DNA of 64,000 nucleotides from Catenuloplanes indicus (lineage in GTDB: Bacteria; Actinomycetota; Actinomycetes; Mycobacteriales; Micromonosporaceae), in the NCBI RefSeq assembly GCF_030813715.1, contig NZ_JAUSUZ010000001.1:1612001-1676000 (forward strand), written 5' to 3'. Numbering within the stretch: position 1 is the stretch's first letter; every line of letters starts with the position of its first letter. The position numbers and the translations under genes were made by a program. The notes under the pieces were generated by a model. It saw nothing but the letters and a program-made list of their open reading frames with translations, did no database searches and was not told where the DNA came from. This document shows, one piece after another, positions 42,628 to 51,837 of the stretch.

Positions 42628-44457
42628 TCAGGCGGATCCGGCGGTCGAGGAGCGATGCGTCGAGGCCGGCACGGACCGCCGGGCCAGATCCCGGGCCAGG
42701 TCGTGGAAGAGCCGGGACATCCGGTAGGTCGGATCGGCACTGTGCGGCCGGCCGTGCAGGATGCTCTCGTCGGCCAGCCGCTCCAGCAGACGTCGGATCC
42801 GATGCACCGGCAACGGCAGGTGCGGCTGGACCTCGGCCGCCGTGACGCGGCGCGGGTCGATCCGGCCTAGGGCCAGGAAACACCGCCGCTCCTGCTCACC
42901 GAGGTTCCGGTACGCCGACTCCACCACGGCCCGCGCGGACAGGTCCGCGGTCTGCAGTTCCTCCAGTGCCGCGTGGCTCAGCCGGCGGGCCAGCACGCCG
43001 AGGTCCTGCTCCGGGTGGGCCGCCAGGCGGGCGCCGATGATGCTGATCGCCAGCGGCAGGTGGTCGCACATGTCGAGGATGCGCGCCACCGCCTCCGGAT
43101 TCTGCCGCACCCGGTCAGGCCCGACGATGTGGGTGAGCATGTCGGTGGCCGCGTCGGCGTCCAGCGGCTCCAGCGTGAGCCGGTCGTCCGCCTGGATCCC
43201 GGCCAGCGAGCGCCGGCTGGTGACCAGCACCATGCCGGCGCCGAGGCCGGGCAGCAGCGGACGCACCTGGTCGTCGTCGGCCGCGTCGTCGATCAGGATC
43301 AGCGCCCGGCGGTGGGCGAGCACGGACCGATACAGGTTCTGCCGCTGGTCCAGACCGTCGGGTACGGCGGCCGGGTCCACGCCGAAGCTGACCAGCGCGT
43401 CGGACAGCAGGGCGCCGGAGTCGCGCCGGCCCGGTGTGCTGCCCCGCGCGTCGAGGAAGATCTGCCCGTCGGGGAACGCCTCGCGGAGCGTGACGGCCGC
43501 GGCGACCGCGGTCCGGGTCTTGCCGATGCCGGGCATGCCGGTCAGCACGGCGACACCGACCCGGTCGGCACGCCACCCCCGGGATCTGGTCACCAGGTCG
43601 GCGATGCGGCGCAGTTCCTGGCCGCGACCGGAGAAATTCGGGCTGGTCGGCGGCAGCTGCCGGGGCACGGACACGGTGACCGAGAGCTGACCGGCCGATC
43701 CGGGCGCCTCCGGCAGTGAATTGCCCTGCAAGATGGCCGCGTGCGTCTGCTGAAGCAGCGGGCCGGGTTCCACGCCGAGCTCGGCCACCAGCATCCGGCG
43801 GGCGGCGGCGAACGTGGACAGTGCCTCAGCACGACGGCCGGCGCCGTGCAACGCGACGATCAGCGACTGCCACAGTGACTCGTCCAGCGGCCGCTCGTCG
43901 AGCAGGGTGCGCAGTTTCGGAAGCAGATCCGTGTGTTCGCCCAGCCGCATGCGCGCGCCGATCCACGCATGTTGCGCGGACCGGCGCTGCTCCTCGAGAG
44001 CGTTGGTGCGGATCTGGAAGGACGGGCCGAGCTCCAGCCCGGCCAGCGGGCTGCCCCGCCAGAGCCGCAACGCACGGTCCAGCAGGTCGGCGCCGCCGCG
44101 GTCGTCGCCGCGCCGGATCGCTCGCCGCCCGGAGCCGGTCAGCTCGTCGAAGCGCAGGAGGTCCAGCTCCTCGCTCCGGGCGTGCAGACGGTATCCGCCC
44201 GGCGCGCTCTCCAGCCGGTTCCACTGCTGGAGCGACTCCAGCTGGGTGCGCAGCTGGTGGACGTAGGTGCGCACGTTCTGCACGGCGGACGGCGGCGGGG
44301 CGGCCCAGATGCCGTCGACGATGCTCTCCAGCGGCACGACGAATCCAGGATTGAGCAGAAGGATGCCGAGCAGCGTTCGGGCGCGCTTGGATCGTATCTG
44401 CACCGGATGGCCGTACGGGTCGATCAACTCCAATGGTCCCAGCACGCCGAACTTCAC
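42628..44457 (-). CDS. SARP/AfsR-type pathway regulator with NB-ARC domain
   Basis: This 609-residue transcriptional activator has an OmpR-like winged helix (residues 1-95; SKRARTLLGILLLNPGFVVP), a bacterial transcriptional activation domain (about 100-245; RALRLWRGSPLAGLELGPSF), and an NB-ARC ATPase module with Walker A TGMPGIGKTRT (about 306-316) and Walker B-like ALILIDDAADDD. A C-terminal winged helix/helical part follows. SARPs bind direct heptamer repeats about 11 bp apart next to -10 boxes in antibiotic clusters; such a repeat occurs at 58361-58391. It is probably the cluster-situated activator of the genes to its right. Confidence 0.92.
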   Translation of the reverse strand: MKFGVLGPLELIDPYGHPVQIRSKRARTLLGILLLNPGFVVPLESIVDGIWAAPPPSAVQNVRTYVHQLRTQLESLQQWNRLESAPGGYRLHARSEELDLLRFDELTGSGRRAIRRGDDRGGADLLDRALRLWRGSPLAGLELGPSFQIRTNALEEQRRSAQHAWIGARMRLGEHTDLLPKLRTLLDERPLDESLWQSLIVALHGAGRRAEALSTFAAARRMLVAELGVEPGPLLQQTHAAILQGNSLPEAPGSAGQLSVTVSVPRQLPPTSPNFSGRGQELRRIADLVTRSRGWRADRVGVAVLTGMPGIGKTRTAVAAAVTLREAFPDGQIFLDARGSTPGRRDSGALLSDALVSFGVDPAAVPDGLDQRQNLYRSVLAHRRALILIDDAADDDQVRPLLPGLGAGMVLVTSRRSLAGIQADDRLTLEPLDADAATDMLTHIVGPDRVRQNPEAVARILDMCDHLPLAISIIGARLAAHPEQDLGVLARRLSHAALEELQTADLSARAVVESAYRNLGEQERRCFLALGRIDPRRVTAAEVQPHLPLPVHRIRRLLERLADESILHGRPHSADPTYRMSRLFHDLARDLARRSVPASTHRSSTAGSA

Positions 44458-44614
44458 TGACCGCTCCCCGTGTAACTCATGATCAGTTGCGAGGTGGAGC
44501 AGGCGCCGTTTCGGAGATCATTTCGACTCGGTGATCACATTGACGTCCGCTACTCGCGATGTTAATTGCTCAAACGCTAGTTTCCTTCCTTCGGAGGAAT
44601 ATTCCACGACCGGC

Positions 44615-45907
44615 TCAGGAAGTGGCGAGGGCGCCCACCAGATCCACACTGTCCGGTGCGGTCGCCGCGAGTTCCTCGTCGCTCGGCACCCGGCCGGCCA
44701 GCCGGCCGGAGAGGTAGGCCTGGTACGCGTCCGCGTCGTAATAGCCGTGGTCGGAGACGCAGGCGACGATCGGACGGTCCCGGTTGCCCGGATCGCGGGC
44801 CTGCTCGCACGCGTCGTGCACGGCGTACGCCGCCTCGGCCGACACCAGGATGCCCTCGGTACGCAGCAGCAGCCGGGCACTGTCGAAGACCGGCTCCTCC
44901 GGATACGCGACCGGCTGCACCAGCCCTCGCTCACGCAGCGCACTGAACAGCGTCGGCGCGGCGCGGTAGCGGATACCCTCCGCCTGGATCGCAGAGCCGG
45001 TGAATCCCCGGCCGAGCGTGTACATGGCCGCGCGCGGCGTCAGACCGGTGTCGTCGGTGTCGTCGTAGGCGAACGTGCCCCGGGTCAGCACGGGGAACGC
45101 CGCCGACTCGACACTGCGGATCACCGGCGTGCCTCCCCCGGCCAGGAACGGCAGCCCCAGCCCGCCGACGTTCTTGCCGCCGCCGAGATAGCCGATCAGC
45201 ACCGGCGGCCCCACCTCGCCCACCGCTCGCAGCTGCTCCTTCGCCTCCTGGCCGATGACCGTGCTGTGCAGGATCGCGAACGACTCGCTGCCGCCGAGGA
45301 TCCAGCGTGCATCGGACATCTCCGCGGCTCTGGATACCGCCTGGTTCATCGCCTCGCGCAGCGCGCCCGGGTCGGCCCGGATCACCTCGGCGCCGAGCAT
45401 CTCCATCACCAGCCGCCGTCCCGGCTTCCGGTCGTAGCTGCCCGGCACCATGTAGATCACGCAGCCGAGACCGAACCGGCGGGCCGCCGCGGAGATCGCG
45501 GTCCCCCACTGGCCGGCTGCGGTGCTGGTGATCAGCGTCCGGACCCCGGCCGCGCGGTAGTAGTACGCCTGGGCGAGCGCGGTCAGATACTTGTGGGAGC
45601 CGGCCACGTTGCCGGTCTCGTCCTTGAGGTAGATCCGCGCGGTGGTGCCGAGCGCGGCCTCCAGCCGGGTGGCCCGGCGCAGCGGGGTCGGCCGCCACTC
45701 CCGGTACGCCTCGCGCAGCTCCTCCGGGATCGGCACCTCGGCCTGCAGTGGCATCGCCTGACGGACCAGGGCCTTGGGAATGTTCGGCCGGATCGCACGC
45801 GGTGCACCGCCGGTGGCCCGTCGCGGCGGCCGGGGCGGCGGCAGATGCACGTCGCGGTCGGCCAGGACGTTGTACCACGCGGTGACGGGTGGAACGGCGG
45901 CGGTCAC
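44615..45907 (-). CDS. TrpB-like PLP-dependent enzyme (TrpB2 type)
   Basis: This 430-residue enzyme belongs to fold-type II PLP proteins. The N-terminus WYNVLADRDVHLPPPRP is typical of TrpB2. The catalytic Lys lies in DETGNVAGSHKYLTALAQA, and the phosphate loop is IGYLGGGKNVGGLGLPFL (an expanded glycine loop). The C-terminal half carries SEAAYAVHDACEQA. True TrpB joins indole and serine. Inside this cluster, coupled by a 4-bp overlap to an ACP gene, it more likely makes or beta-substitutes a non-proteinogenic amino acid. It is the last gene of the leftward operon. Substrate is inferred, family is clear. Confidence 0.85.
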   Translation of the reverse strand: MTAAVPPVTAWYNVLADRDVHLPPPRPPRRATGGAPRAIRPNIPKALVRQAMPLQAEVPIPEELREAYREWRPTPLRRATRLEAALGTTARIYLKDETGNVAGSHKYLTALAQAYYYRAAGVRTLITSTAAGQWGTAISAAARRFGLGCVIYMVPGSYDRKPGRRLVMEMLGAEVIRADPGALREAMNQAVSRAAEMSDARWILGGSESFAILHSTVIGQEAKEQLRAVGEVGPPVLIGYLGGGKNVGGLGLPFLAGGGTPVIRSVESAAFPVLTRGTFAYDDTDDTGLTPRAAMYTLGRGFTGSAIQAEGIRYRAAPTLFSALRERGLVQPVAYPEEPVFDSARLLLRTEGILVSAEAAYAVHDACEQARDPGNRDRPIVACVSDHGYYDADAYQAYLSGRLAGRVPSDEELAATAPDSVDLVGALATS

Positions 45908-46161
45908 GAGCGCACCCCCGCCGTGCAGCCCTCGACCGCGGCGACCAGGTCGTCGACCGTGCGCAGCTCCGCGGCCAGCACGACCGCGTCGTCGAGCTCC
46001 CGCCCGGTCTCGTCCTCCAGCCGGACGAAGACCCGGGTGAGCCCGAGCGAGGTGAGTCCCAGGTCGTCCTCCAGCCGGGTGGTGCCGATGATCGGCACAT
46101 CCGCCGACGTCTCCTGGGCGAGCACCCGTCGTACCGTGCTCGCGATGTCGCTGCCGGACAT
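45904..46161 (-). CDS. Acyl/peptidyl carrier protein 1
   Basis: This 85-residue carrier protein contains a phosphopantetheine-type site, LEDDLGLTSLGLTRVFVRLE, in which the usual DSL is TSL; the Ser is present. It would be primed by the phosphopantetheinyl transferase of the same operon and loaded by one of the free-standing adenylation enzymes. A strong GGAGGAG lies just before the ATG at 46161, and its stop overlaps the TrpB-like start. Proximity suggests that the amino acid handled by the TrpB-like enzyme may be carrier-bound. Confidence 0.83.
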   Translation of the reverse strand: MSGSDIASTVRRVLAQETSADVPIIGTTRLEDDLGLTSLGLTRVFVRLEDETGRELDDAVVLAAELRTVDDLVAAVEGCTAGVRS

Positions 46162-46186
46162 GTTCTCCTCCGAGGGTGCGATGGGA

Positions 46187-47338
46187 TCAGGCACCGCGAA
46201 CCGGTTCGCGGTTGACCGAGCGGATGACGGTGTCGAGCGCGGCGAGCGGTAGGTCGATCGGCACGGGGACCAGCGGGTAGCCGCCGTCGCCGGTGAGGAC
46301 ATGGCCCGGGGCGTCGAGCAGCACCATCGCGATCTGCCCGGCCACGTGCGGCAGGTAGCCGCGCTTGTTGTCCTTGGCCAGGATGCCGCGCACCGCGTCC
46401 GGGTCCATCCCGCCGAGCCGCGTCGCGGCATCGGGCAGCCGTAGGCAACGGATCAGCTGGTAGTGCCGTTCGACGTCACGGCTGTCGAGGTGCCCCAGCA
46501 TCCGGCTGACCTCGGCGGCGACCAGCATTCCCCAGGCGACGGCCTCGCCGTGGCTCATGGCGCCCCGGGCCACGAACTCCAGCGCGTGCCCGGTGGTGTG
46601 CCCGTACTCGAAGATCAACGCCTCTCGGCGCTCGCGCGGGTCGACGCGCAGGAACGGCGCCTTCGCCTCCCGCCCGATCTCCAGCAGGTCCAGCAGCGCC
46701 GATTCCCGATCCACGGACAGCCGGTGCAGTGCGTCGATGAGTACGTCCTGCCGGGCCGGAAGCACGGCCAGCACGTTCTTCACCATCTCGGCGAGGCCGG
46801 TGAGCATCTCGGCGTCCGGCACGCCGGCCAGCCACCGCAGGTCACAGGCGATCAGCGAGGGCGCGTAGTACGTACCGCACAGGTTCTTGCCGCCGCTGAG
46901 GTTGACCGCCTGCTTCACCGACAGCACCGAGTCGAACGCCGCGACCGGGGTGGTCGGCAGGTGCACCAACCGGGTGCCCCGGTACATCAGCGCCGCCACC
47001 AGCCCGGCCACGTTGCCGACCATGCCGCCGCCCATGCCGATCACCACCGAGCCGCGGGTCGCGCCCCGGGCGATCGCGTGCTCGAGGATCTCCTCGACCA
47101 GGGGCAGCCGCTTCTGCCGGTCGCCGGCCTCGACGTCGTACCGGGTCACCGGCAGGACCGCACGCAGGCGAGCGGCGATCACGTCGGCGTGCCCGGCCAC
47201 CCTCCGGTCGGCCACCAGCACGGCCGAGTCCGCCCGGTCCATCATGGTCGTGATCGCGTCGGCTATCTCGCCCGCACAGTCCATGCCGTACAGGTACGGC
47301 ACGTCCTTGCCGTCCAACGGCACCAGTCGCTCATGCAA
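46187..47338 (-). CDS. 2-Deoxy-scyllo-inosose synthase-like sugar phosphate cyclase
   Basis: This 383-residue enzyme of the dehydroquinate-synthase superfamily has the deoxyinosose-synthase hallmarks GGGMVGNVAG (residues 103-112; dehydroquinate synthase has GDLAG), SVLSVKQAVN with Lys142, SGGKNLCGTYYAP, and FEYGHTTGHALE (Glu244) with His in SHGEA. It would convert glucose 6-phosphate to the carbocycle 2-deoxy-scyllo-inosose, using NAD+ and a divalent metal. The matching DOI aminotransferase is encoded at 58440. It lies between the adenylation and ACP genes in the operon. Other sugar phosphate cyclases (for example aminoDHQ or valiolone type) fit these motifs less well. Confidence 0.82.
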   Translation of the reverse strand: MHERLVPLDGKDVPYLYGMDCAGEIADAITTMMDRADSAVLVADRRVAGHADVIAARLRAVLPVTRYDVEAGDRQKRLPLVEEILEHAIARGATRGSVVIGMGGGMVGNVAGLVAALMYRGTRLVHLPTTPVAAFDSVLSVKQAVNLSGGKNLCGTYYAPSLIACDLRWLAGVPDAEMLTGLAEMVKNVLAVLPARQDVLIDALHRLSVDRESALLDLLEIGREAKAPFLRVDPRERREALIFEYGHTTGHALEFVARGAMSHGEAVAWGMLVAAEVSRMLGHLDSRDVERHYQLIRCLRLPDAATRLGGMDPDAVRGILAKDNKRGYLPHVAGQIAMVLLDAPGHVLTGDGGYPLVPVPIDLPLAALDTVIRSVNREPVRGA

Positions 47339-47342
47339 CGGA

Positions 47343-48956
47343 CTACACCTTCCTCTGGGATGGGATCGTCGGCCCGGCCTCGGTCGCCCATGCTGACAGC
47401 GCGACCCGGTCGAGCTTTCCGTTCTCGGTCACCGGCAGGCCGTCGACGACCCAGATGCGGCCGGGAACCATGTACGCGGGCAGGGCGGTGCGGCAGAACG
47501 CCGCCGCCTCGGTGGGGTCGAACGGGCCCGCGTCCGGCGCCTGCACGATCATCGCGGCCAGTTCGACGTCACCGTCGGCCTGCGGGATGACGACGGCCGC
47601 CGCTGCCGCGACCCCGGGCAGGTCGAGCAGGCGGCGCTCGACCTCGGCCAGCTCGACACGGTTGCCCCGGATCTGCACCTGCCCGTCGGCGCGTCCCGAG
47701 AAGTACAGCTCGCCGTCCGGACCGAGGCAGCCGAGGTCGCCGGTGCGCAGCACGACCTGGTTGCTGCGCGGGTCGGTCGGATCGGGCACCAGCGCCGACC
47801 GGGTCGCCTCGGGATCGTCCCAGTACCCGGTGAACAGGGCCGGACTGCGCAGGTACATCTCACCGTTGGCGCCCGGGCCGGTCACCGGCGCACCGTCCGG
47901 CCCGATCAGCAGCAGTTCCGCGCCCGGGTGGGCACGGCCGATGGGCGGCTGGTCCAGGTCATCCGGCAGCGGCCGGGGCACGTCCGCGAACGCGCAAGCC
48001 ATCGATTCGGTCGCGCCGTAGCAGTTGACGATCCGGGCCTGCGGCAGGGCGGCCTGCAACCGGCGCAGCTCGGGCATCGGGAACCGCTCGCCGCAGAACA
48101 GCACGCCACGCAGTCCGTGCAAGGCGGCCAGGCCGTTCCACGAGTGCCGCAGAACCTGACGCCAGATCGACGGCACGCCGTTGACCTGTGTCGTGCCGGT
48201 CTCCCGGAGCACCGTGAGGAAGCGTGACGGCCAGCGCAGCAGGTCTCGGGGCACCGGCACCACCGAGGCGCCGCTGCCCAGCGCGAGGCCGATGTCGAGC
48301 AGGGAGAAGTCGAACTGGAACGGCGAGGTGCTGGCGACCCGGTCGGCCGGGCCGACGAGACCCTGAGTGAGCATGCCGTGGTAGAAGGCGACGACGGCCC
48401 GGTGGCTCATCACCACGCCCTTCGGCCGGCCGGTGGTGCCGGACGTGAAGATCATGTAGGCGGTGTCGGCCGCCACCACCTCGCGCCGGTGCCGGACCCG
48501 GCGCGCGGGCCGGCGCCGCAGCCGCAGCCCTTCGGGAGCCAGCGTGCCGACGCCACCGGCGCCGGCCAGGAACTGCCGCGGCTCACCGGCGCTGAGGTAG
48601 AGCGCAGGCTCGGTCGACGCGGCGATCGTGGCCAGCCGCACGTCCGGCGTCTGCGGGCTGACCGGGACGAAGGCCACCCCGAGCCGGCCGCACGCCAGGA
48701 ACGTACCGATCGCCGCAGCCGAGGTGTCGGTCTCCAGCAGCACCCGGTCGCCGGGGCCGAGGCCCGCGTCCGCCAGGGCCGCGGTGGTGTCCCGTACGCG
48801 GGCGGCCAGTTCACCGTACGACGTGGTACGCAGCTCGCCGTTCCCAGCGAACTCGATCACCGCCGGTCGCGCCGGTGTGGTCCCGGCAGCGGCCAGCAGG
48901 AAGTCGGGCATGGTCTCACCGGGCGCGTGCACCGGCGGTGGAACGGTGGTGGTCAT
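47343..48956 (-). CDS. Free-standing amino-acid adenylation enzyme 1
   Basis: This 537-residue AMP-forming ligase has the ordered core motifs IFTSGTTGRPKGVVMSH, the specificity-pocket strand FQFDFSLLDI with the Asp expected for alpha-amino-acid substrates, NCYGATESM, VLRTGDLG and the catalytic Lys in ENGKLDRVAL. No carrier domain is fused, so it loads one of the discrete ACPs. The pocket starts D-F-L; I cannot assign the amino acid. Its start overlaps the upstream gene by 4 bp, and the cyclase gene begins 4 bp after its stop, so expression is tightly coupled. Confidence 0.92.
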   Translation of the reverse strand: MTTTVPPPVHAPGETMPDFLLAAAGTTPARPAVIEFAGNGELRTTSYGELAARVRDTTAALADAGLGPGDRVLLETDTSAAAIGTFLACGRLGVAFVPVSPQTPDVRLATIAASTEPALYLSAGEPRQFLAGAGGVGTLAPEGLRLRRRPARRVRHRREVVAADTAYMIFTSGTTGRPKGVVMSHRAVVAFYHGMLTQGLVGPADRVASTSPFQFDFSLLDIGLALGSGASVVPVPRDLLRWPSRFLTVLRETGTTQVNGVPSIWRQVLRHSWNGLAALHGLRGVLFCGERFPMPELRRLQAALPQARIVNCYGATESMACAFADVPRPLPDDLDQPPIGRAHPGAELLLIGPDGAPVTGPGANGEMYLRSPALFTGYWDDPEATRSALVPDPTDPRSNQVVLRTGDLGCLGPDGELYFSGRADGQVQIRGNRVELAEVERRLLDLPGVAAAAAVVIPQADGDVELAAMIVQAPDAGPFDPTEAAAFCRTALPAYMVPGRIWVVDGLPVTENGKLDRVALSAWATEAGPTIPSQRKV

Positions 48957-49855
48957 CGGACCTCCCGGATCGCGGTGGTCATCGTGGCGGTCAGCTCGCC
49001 GAAGGCCCGGGCCACCAGACCCGGCCGGGGATTGCCCCGGGCGGCGGAGTCCGCGGCGAACCGAAGGGTGCGCGGCAGCGCCGCCCAGCCGCGCGCCGCA
49101 GCCTCGGCCGGTGCCGGCGGCACTGCGCCGTCCTCGGTCAGCCGGAGTAGCCGATGACGCTGGTGGCGGGCGACCGCCCACAGGTCGTCGACGTGACGGG
49201 CGAGCGCTGCGGGGTCGGCGGAGAACCGGTCGGCGAGGTAGCACAGAGCCTCGGCCGGGTCGTCCAGCCACCGCCCGGGACGCGGTGCCGGCGGCCGGGC
49301 CTGCTGCCGGGCCAGCCAGCGGTACCGGGCGGCGGACGGTGTCGGCACGGGGTGGCCCAGCGCATACGTGTCCCTGGCGCTCACCTCCGGTGGCAGGGTG
49401 CCCGGCGGGCTGAGCGCACGGCGCAGCTCGTCATCGCTCATCCGGCCGCGGTACGGCAGTTGCTCGCCACGCGGCAGCAGCGCCTGGAAGTCGTCGCGGA
49501 CCTCCCACCGGCCGTCGTGCAAACCGTGCAGCAGCAGCCAGTGCGGCACGTCGGCCACACCGTGGTTCGGCGACCAGGGCAGATACCGGGTGTTGCCGAC
49601 GGCCAGCACAGCCGCGGCCTCGCGCAGCTCGCCACGCAGTCCTTCCCGGGCGGCCGCCCAGCTGTCCGCCGCGCGGTAGCCCAGCTCCTGTCCACCGGGG
49701 AGAGTGTCGAACCGGTCGTGGTGACAGAACCCGGGAACGCCGTCGGCCCGCACCCGCAGCCGGACCGCGTGCGCCAGGCGCCCCCGTACGTCCGGCACCT
49801 CCGATTCCAGCAGGGCGACCAGGTTCGCCGTGTAGCAGCTCAGTTCCGCGGTCAT
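48953..49855 (-). CDS. BtrH-like putative cysteine acyltransferase A
   Basis: I do not recognise a certain family. The 300-residue protein has an N-terminal Cys in LSCYTANLVALL, a His in VADVPHWLLLHGLHDG and an Asp in WEVRDDFQALLPRG. This C-H-D layout recalls papain-like BtrH/peptidase-C39 proteins that move acyl groups from carrier proteins to amines in butirosin-type pathways. The protein encoded at 51838 shares the CxxANLxxL box and the same general order. The C-terminal half is helical and Arg-rich. It is coupled to its neighbours on both sides by 4-bp overlaps. Function is a hypothesis. Confidence 0.5.
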   Translation of the reverse strand: MTAELSCYTANLVALLESEVPDVRGRLAHAVRLRVRADGVPGFCHHDRFDTLPGGQELGYRAADSWAAAREGLRGELREAAAVLAVGNTRYLPWSPNHGVADVPHWLLLHGLHDGRWEVRDDFQALLPRGEQLPYRGRMSDDELRRALSPPGTLPPEVSARDTYALGHPVPTPSAARYRWLARQQARPPAPRPGRWLDDPAEALCYLADRFSADPAALARHVDDLWAVARHQRHRLLRLTEDGAVPPAPAEAAARGWAALPRTLRFAADSAARGNPRPGLVARAFGELTATMTTAIREVR

Positions 49856-50469
49856 CGTTCCTCCGTCCAGGCGCAGCTCAGTGGCGTGTCGGACAGGTCG
49901 GGCAGGCGGTGCCAGCGCAGGTGCCGCCACCGGCCGCCGTGGGCGTCCAGCGGCACCTCGACGGCCCACGGCCGTCCGGCCAGGCCCGCCCCGGTCGCTT
50001 TCACACACGCCTCCTGCACCGTCCAGATCCAGGCGAGCGCGCTGGCCCGAGCGGCTGGTTCCAGTGCGCGCAGCCGAGCGGCGTGCGTGGGTGCACAACG
50101 GCGGACCAGCCCGTCGCCGGCCTCGGCCGGCGGGGACTGGACGTCAACGCCGACGGCCCGGCCGAGACCGACGCAGGCGGCGACCGTGCCGTCGTCGTGC
50201 GAGATGTTCACGCCGATGCCGGGGTGCCCGGCGAGCGCGGGTTTGCCGTTCGCGGCGGCCACCAGTGCGACGCCGGCCACGGCTGGTTCCACCACGGCCA
50301 GTAGCCGTCTCAGCAGGGCCCGCCCGGCCAGTCTTTCCAGGGCGCGCCACGCGGGCAGTCCGGCCACGTCGGGGTGGTCGACCGAATGCGCCGGCGCGGT
50401 GTCCACGATCGCGGCGTAGCCGTGCGCCGTGGCGACGAACACGCCGGGCGTCACCTCGACCGTCCTCAT
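49852..50469 (-). CDS. Sfp-type 4-prime-phosphopantetheinyl transferase
   Basis: This 205-residue enzyme transfers the pantetheine arm of CoA to carrier proteins. Visible motifs are NISHDDGTVAACVGLGRA, the metal-binding GVDVQ and WTVQEACVKATGAGL (family WxxKExxxK, with Gln in place of the first Lys). It would activate the three ACPs of this cluster. It is embedded in the operon with 4-bp overlaps at both ends. Its presence inside the cluster suggests dedicated carrier-protein priming. Confidence 0.88.
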   Translation of the reverse strand: MRTVEVTPGVFVATAHGYAAIVDTAPAHSVDHPDVAGLPAWRALERLAGRALLRRLLAVVEPAVAGVALVAAANGKPALAGHPGIGVNISHDDGTVAACVGLGRAVGVDVQSPPAEAGDGLVRRCAPTHAARLRALEPAARASALAWIWTVQEACVKATGAGLAGRPWAVEVPLDAHGGRWRHLRWHRLPDLSDTPLSCAWTEER

Positions 50470-51575
50470 CGGACGCCCATCTCGGCCAGCACGCGGTCGG
50501 CGGACTCCGCGACGATGGAGAGCACCACCTCGTCAGCGCCGCCACCGATGCCGAACAGCGCCGCCTGCGCCCGCAGCGTCTGCAGCCCGCCCCGGGTGAA
50601 GCCGTCCGCACCGTGGAACTGCGCGCACTCGCGCAGCACGTGTTCCACGGTGGTCGCGGCGGCGCTCTTGACCAGGGCCGCCGACACGGTGTCCCGGCGG
50701 GCGACGATGTCGTCGCCGGCTGCCCGGGTCAGTGCATCCAGCTGACGGGCCCGGACCAGGCAGGCGGCGAACCGCTGCCGGACCGTGTCGGACTGCCAGA
50801 GGGTGTCGCCGCCGGGCCGTGCCGCGGTGAGCCGCGCCCGGGTCCGGCGCAGCACCCGCCGGCACAGGGCCACCGCCCACAGACCGCCGGCCAGCCGTTC
50901 CACCGCGATGTGCGCGGCGAACCCGGACATACCGCGGCCCGGGCGGCCCGCCAGGTAGGAACGGTGCAGGTGGACGTCGTCGAGCCGGACGTGCCCGGTG
51001 CCCGAGCCGTCGAAGAGGTCGGTGTCGGCCGCGGTGACGGTCACACCGGGTGCGCCGACCGGTACCAGAACCCAGGTGAAGCTGGTGAAGTGCCGCCCGG
51101 GGCGGTGCCGGGCGAGGACGAGCACGTGATCGGCGTGAGTGGCATTGGCGATCCATCGTTTGATGCCGGTGACCCGGATCGAGTCGCCGTCGATGGACAC
51201 CTCCGTGGCGAGCGCGGCCAGGTCGGTGCCGGCGGTCTCGTCGGTCGCGGCGAGCGCGATCGGGCCGGCGCCGGCCAGCGTGCGGGCCAGCACCTCGGCT
51301 GGGTGGCCGCCGTCGGCACCGGCGAGCAGCGGCACCGCGCTCGCCACGCTGACGCAGACGCCCAGCGTGGCGCCGAGGGAGAACCGTTCGTCGACGACGG
51401 TGAGCACCGTGCGCAGTCCGTCGGGGCGCACCCCGGCGCCCGGGTCGCCGTCGCGGTAGGCCTCCCGCAGCAGTCCGTCGGCGGCCAGCGCGGACCAGAT
51501 CTGCCGGCTGTCCGCGTCGGCGGGCAGCACGGCCAGCCGGCCGGTGTGCGCGGGCGATGGCAGGACGGCGGTCAT
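50466..51575 (-). CDS. Acyl-CoA/ACP dehydrogenase-like flavoprotein 1
   Basis: This 369-residue protein has the acyl-CoA dehydrogenase fold: the middle domain contains IALAATDETAGTDLAALATE and GIKRWIANATHADHVLVLAR, and the C-terminal domain has CAQFHGADGFTRGGLQTLRA and GIGGGADEVV. Located directly after an ACP gene (4-bp overlap), it most likely desaturates a carrier-bound acyl or aminoacyl chain, as do the prolyl-PCP oxidases of pyrrole pathways. The ATG at 51575 overlaps the ACP stop; the frame stays open upstream without family similarity. Confidence 0.85.
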   Translation of the reverse strand: MTAVLPSPAHTGRLAVLPADADSRQIWSALAADGLLREAYRDGDPGAGVRPDGLRTVLTVVDERFSLGATLGVCVSVASAVPLLAGADGGHPAEVLARTLAGAGPIALAATDETAGTDLAALATEVSIDGDSIRVTGIKRWIANATHADHVLVLARHRPGRHFTSFTWVLVPVGAPGVTVTAADTDLFDGSGTGHVRLDDVHLHRSYLAGRPGRGMSGFAAHIAVERLAGGLWAVALCRRVLRRTRARLTAARPGGDTLWQSDTVRQRFAACLVRARQLDALTRAAGDDIVARRDTVSAALVKSAAATTVEHVLRECAQFHGADGFTRGGLQTLRAQAALFGIGGGADEVVLSIVAESADRVLAEMGVR

Positions 51576-51826
51576 GAGCGGCCCGGCGCGACCGCGTCCC
51601 GGCTGACCCGCACGGCCTCCCACAGGCTGCCCGCGGTAGCGAAGGTCTCGTCGTTGAGGTAGTCGTCGGGCAGTGTCACCTGCAGTGCGTCCTCGATGGC
51701 GAAGAGCAGATCGATCGAGTGCATCGAGTCGAGTCCGAGATCACGCAGGCGGCTGTCCGGAGTCAGCGGCCGTCCGTCGAGGTAAGGCAGGTATCCGGTG
51801 AGCAGCTCGGTGAAGCGGGGGTCCAT
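51572..51826 (-). CDS. Acyl/peptidyl carrier protein 2
   Basis: This 84-residue carrier protein has a canonical pantetheine site, LRDLGLDSMHSIDLLFAIED (DSM in place of DSL). It lies between the BtrH-like gene B (12 bp upstream) and the acyl-ACP dehydrogenase (4-bp overlap), which suggests the dehydrogenase acts on its cargo. The ATG at 51826 has GAGTC as a weak ribosome-binding site. Confidence 0.9.
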   Translation of the reverse strand: MDPRFTELLTGYLPYLDGRPLTPDSRLRDLGLDSMHSIDLLFAIEDALQVTLPDDYLNDETFATAGSLWEAVRVSRDAVAPGRS

Positions 51827-51837
51827 CGTCGACTCCT

